Source of the DNA: Lota lota
Taxonomy: Eukaryota; Chordata; Actinopteri; Gadiformes; Lotidae
Length of the DNA stretch: 64,000 nucleotides
Assembly (NCBI GenBank): GCA_026745465.1
Contig: JACYXH010000175.1
Location: 2,367,501 to 2,431,500, forward strand
Direction: 5' to 3'
Positions 60,581 to 64,000 of this stretch are shown piece by piece. Under the pieces are notes generated by a model that saw only the letters and a program-made list of their open reading frames with translations, did no database searches and was not told the DNA's origin. The stretch's first letter is position 1, and every line of letters starts with the position of its first letter. The translations under genes were made by a program, and so were the position numbers.

Positions 60581-62583
60581 GAAGTGACCCCATTTCTGAT
60601 CACATATCTGATCTATAAAGTTGATTGTTTTGGTTCTCCAAGGACTGAATATTGCCTCAAGTCATACAAGAAAAAAAAACAATGATGTGGCATTGTCTCT
60701 TATTAGAAATGCAAGTTCTCAATTCAATGTAGTTCAGTTTTACACTAAACTGAAATACAATGAACAACAGCACTTCATATAACTAGAATTCCAATCCAGT
60801 TGTACCAACACACAAAACCTGTGGCTGAAAAGGTGTCAGCCCACACCAAAACACACCAAAAACAAGAATGCAGTTGTGGGCACAGCGCAGGTTTTCATTA
60901 AGAGCCCCTAGCGTTGGCAGTCCTGCTGCATGCATAAAGCTTACACTGAGGTAGAACAAACAACACAGGCTTGCCTCATACCTCTTGGGTAGTTTAATGT
61001 TTTATGCCTATTTATTTTGCTTTGGTTTTGGATTTCCTGTGAGTTGTGATAGTCCCAAAGGAGCCAATAAGAGTCCACAGATTGTTGCTAAACAAATGAC
61101 AGAAGCGCTGGTCCAGAAGTGCTAGCTCATTTTCAGACGCCATGCGCATAATCATGCCTAAAGGTTGTCCTCCAAAATGCCAATAAAGAAAGAAATTATA
61201 AAATGGACTTCCGTGTACCCTATAGGGCTATGCCACTGTGTCTCTGAGGTCGCTAGACATTTCTATACTTGGGAAAAGACTCTGGGTAAAACTTTCTATT
61301 AAAATATTATTTCTATTTCTCATTTAGTCCTTTGGTTTGTGGTCAATTTAAGTATTTTTCATGTAAAGAAATGTAATACACATCTTAAATTAGTTTTTGA
61401 CTAGGAATTCCCTGTCGTCAGTAGCAATCTACAAAGTGGTAGCCTGCACCTGAATATACTTTCCAACTGTGTTTTCTTATTTTCTGAGCCAGACTATTTG
61501 CATTCATTCTCCATGGAGTTGCGCCAAAACCCAGATCACTCAGGGCATACAGCTCTCTGGTACTTAAGCCACTAGTTCCCTGAAGGGTGAAACATACATA
61601 TTTTAGAGGTTCTAGTTGTCTAACCTCCCCTTTGGAGGTAAGAAACCACCGAAACCCAAATAAACAGAGTTTGACCAGAGACCTGCAAGTTCGACTTCTG
61701 TCCTTTTCTAATCGTATGCCCTGTTTTGGGAGTGATCAGAGGACATCAGAAAGCAGGATTAAACACAAAGTTTGCAGCTTTATTCCCAACAAGTACAACA
61801 TAATAGATAATGCCATCATACTAATGTATGTGCTACCAATTCAATTGTTCTTCAGTTGCATGAAACAAATTCTACTATTAGACATGGATAATTATTTGTA
61901 TTTATAATAATATCATATCCATATGATCTGCTTATGACAGCTGACTCACAACTTTCTCTTGGGGAAATGAGATGGTAAACATCTTTCCAATATGTACTGT
62001 TGTATATAAATACCTTGATTTTAAATCAAAACCATTGGTCTTTGGAGCCAATGTTTAATGATGATCACAAAGTTCACATAGAGAGGGGAAATCACCATGT
62101 AGTGATCACCATGTAGTGAGTATGAGCTCACCTTTCATGTTGAGCTCATAGGATGCACGATACATTTCAAATATGGCATGGGAGACTCCATTCAAAAGGT
62201 TTTCAGCACATTATGAAAGTTCAGCACAGAAACAATTACATGACTAATTATTTCACTCTTTGAACGTTTTTTGGCAGGTACAAATATTTACAGTCTCTAT
62301 GACCATTTTTGTCTTTTGTGGTGTGGGTTTCATAGAAGAGACAAATAGAGTGGTTGCAAATGATGAAGATGAAGGACAATGAGAAGTCAGGATGAACAAA
62401 AAAGGTTGTGAAATATAGATATAAAAAGGTTTTGCTTAGTTCAATGTAATGCCCCTCAGTTGAATTATTGAACACTGAATTGCTCGGCCTAAATATTAAA
62501 TTCTTCCATTCCATCAAGTGTACACTATGTTGACAAATGTCAAGGTGTGTTTGAACGCTTCAGATGATAACAAGTAGGACTTA
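60581..62583. other. Intergenic stretch, no gene seen
   Basis: Unique DNA. A 106-codon open frame at 61587-61907 has no recognised motif and is probably chance. A small duplication of GTGATCACCATGTAGT lies at about 62089-62117. Confidence 0.45.

Positions 62584-64000
<1,417 letters not shown>

Noticed and set aside
61587-61907. A 106-codon plus-strand frame
   Set aside because: No domain, no splice sites in context and ordinary base composition.

Overview
The window looks like nuclear DNA of a teleost fish. It is AT-rich and dense in (CA/TG)n and other short tandem repeats. It carries multi-exon, spliced genes and teleost-type dispersed repeats (a tRNA-like SINE head and tail, and a hAT-type MITE). 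The gene order matches the vertebrate block that is 20q13.2 in human: znf217, then bcas1, then pfdn4. The very high microsatellite density would suit a gadiform fish, but that is a weak guess. I saw no rRNA, tRNA gene, CRISPR array, retrovirus or intact autonomous transposon.

Layout. 1-14.2 kb: no gene seen; it holds a 35-bp minisatellite (28 copies, 3448-4430), a short 70-bp tandem repeat (9.47-9.76 kb) and a 51-bp minisatellite (15 copies, 10.9-11.7 kb) that has grown inside a SINE-like element. 14.19-19.7 kb: znf217 on the minus strand, four coding exons plus a likely noncoding first exon, about 971 aa with eight C2H2 fingers. 19.7-25.2 kb: no gene. 25.2-35.3 kb: bcas1 on the minus strand, 14 coding exons giving about 481 aa, including a run of four look-alike 39-45 nt micro-exons and, inside a large intron, about 2.5 kb of sense-strand acidic coding-like sequence that is now broken. 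35.3-37.3 kb: a short divergent intergenic gap with a CTCF-like motif; the cyp24a1 gene that lies here in human is absent. 37.3-40.1 kb: pfdn4 on the plus strand, four exons, about 135 aa. 40.1-48.6 kb: no gene; tandem repeats and two adjacent perfect hairpins. 48.7-50.3 kb: a two-exon GNAT-family membrane acetyltransferase of NAT8 type, in a GC-rich island. 50.3-64 kb: no gene; microsatellites, two more minisatellites and a foldback MITE-like element.

How the genes relate. They are neighbours by ancestry, not a pathway. Znf217 is a nuclear repressor that recruits CtBP-type corepressors. Bcas1 is a myristoylated myelin/oligodendrocyte-associated protein. Pfdn4 is a subunit of the cytosolic prefoldin chaperone. 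The NAT8-like enzyme is expected in ER/Golgi membranes. Exons were placed by reading splice sites and phases by eye and by comparison with remembered human proteins; no alignment was run.
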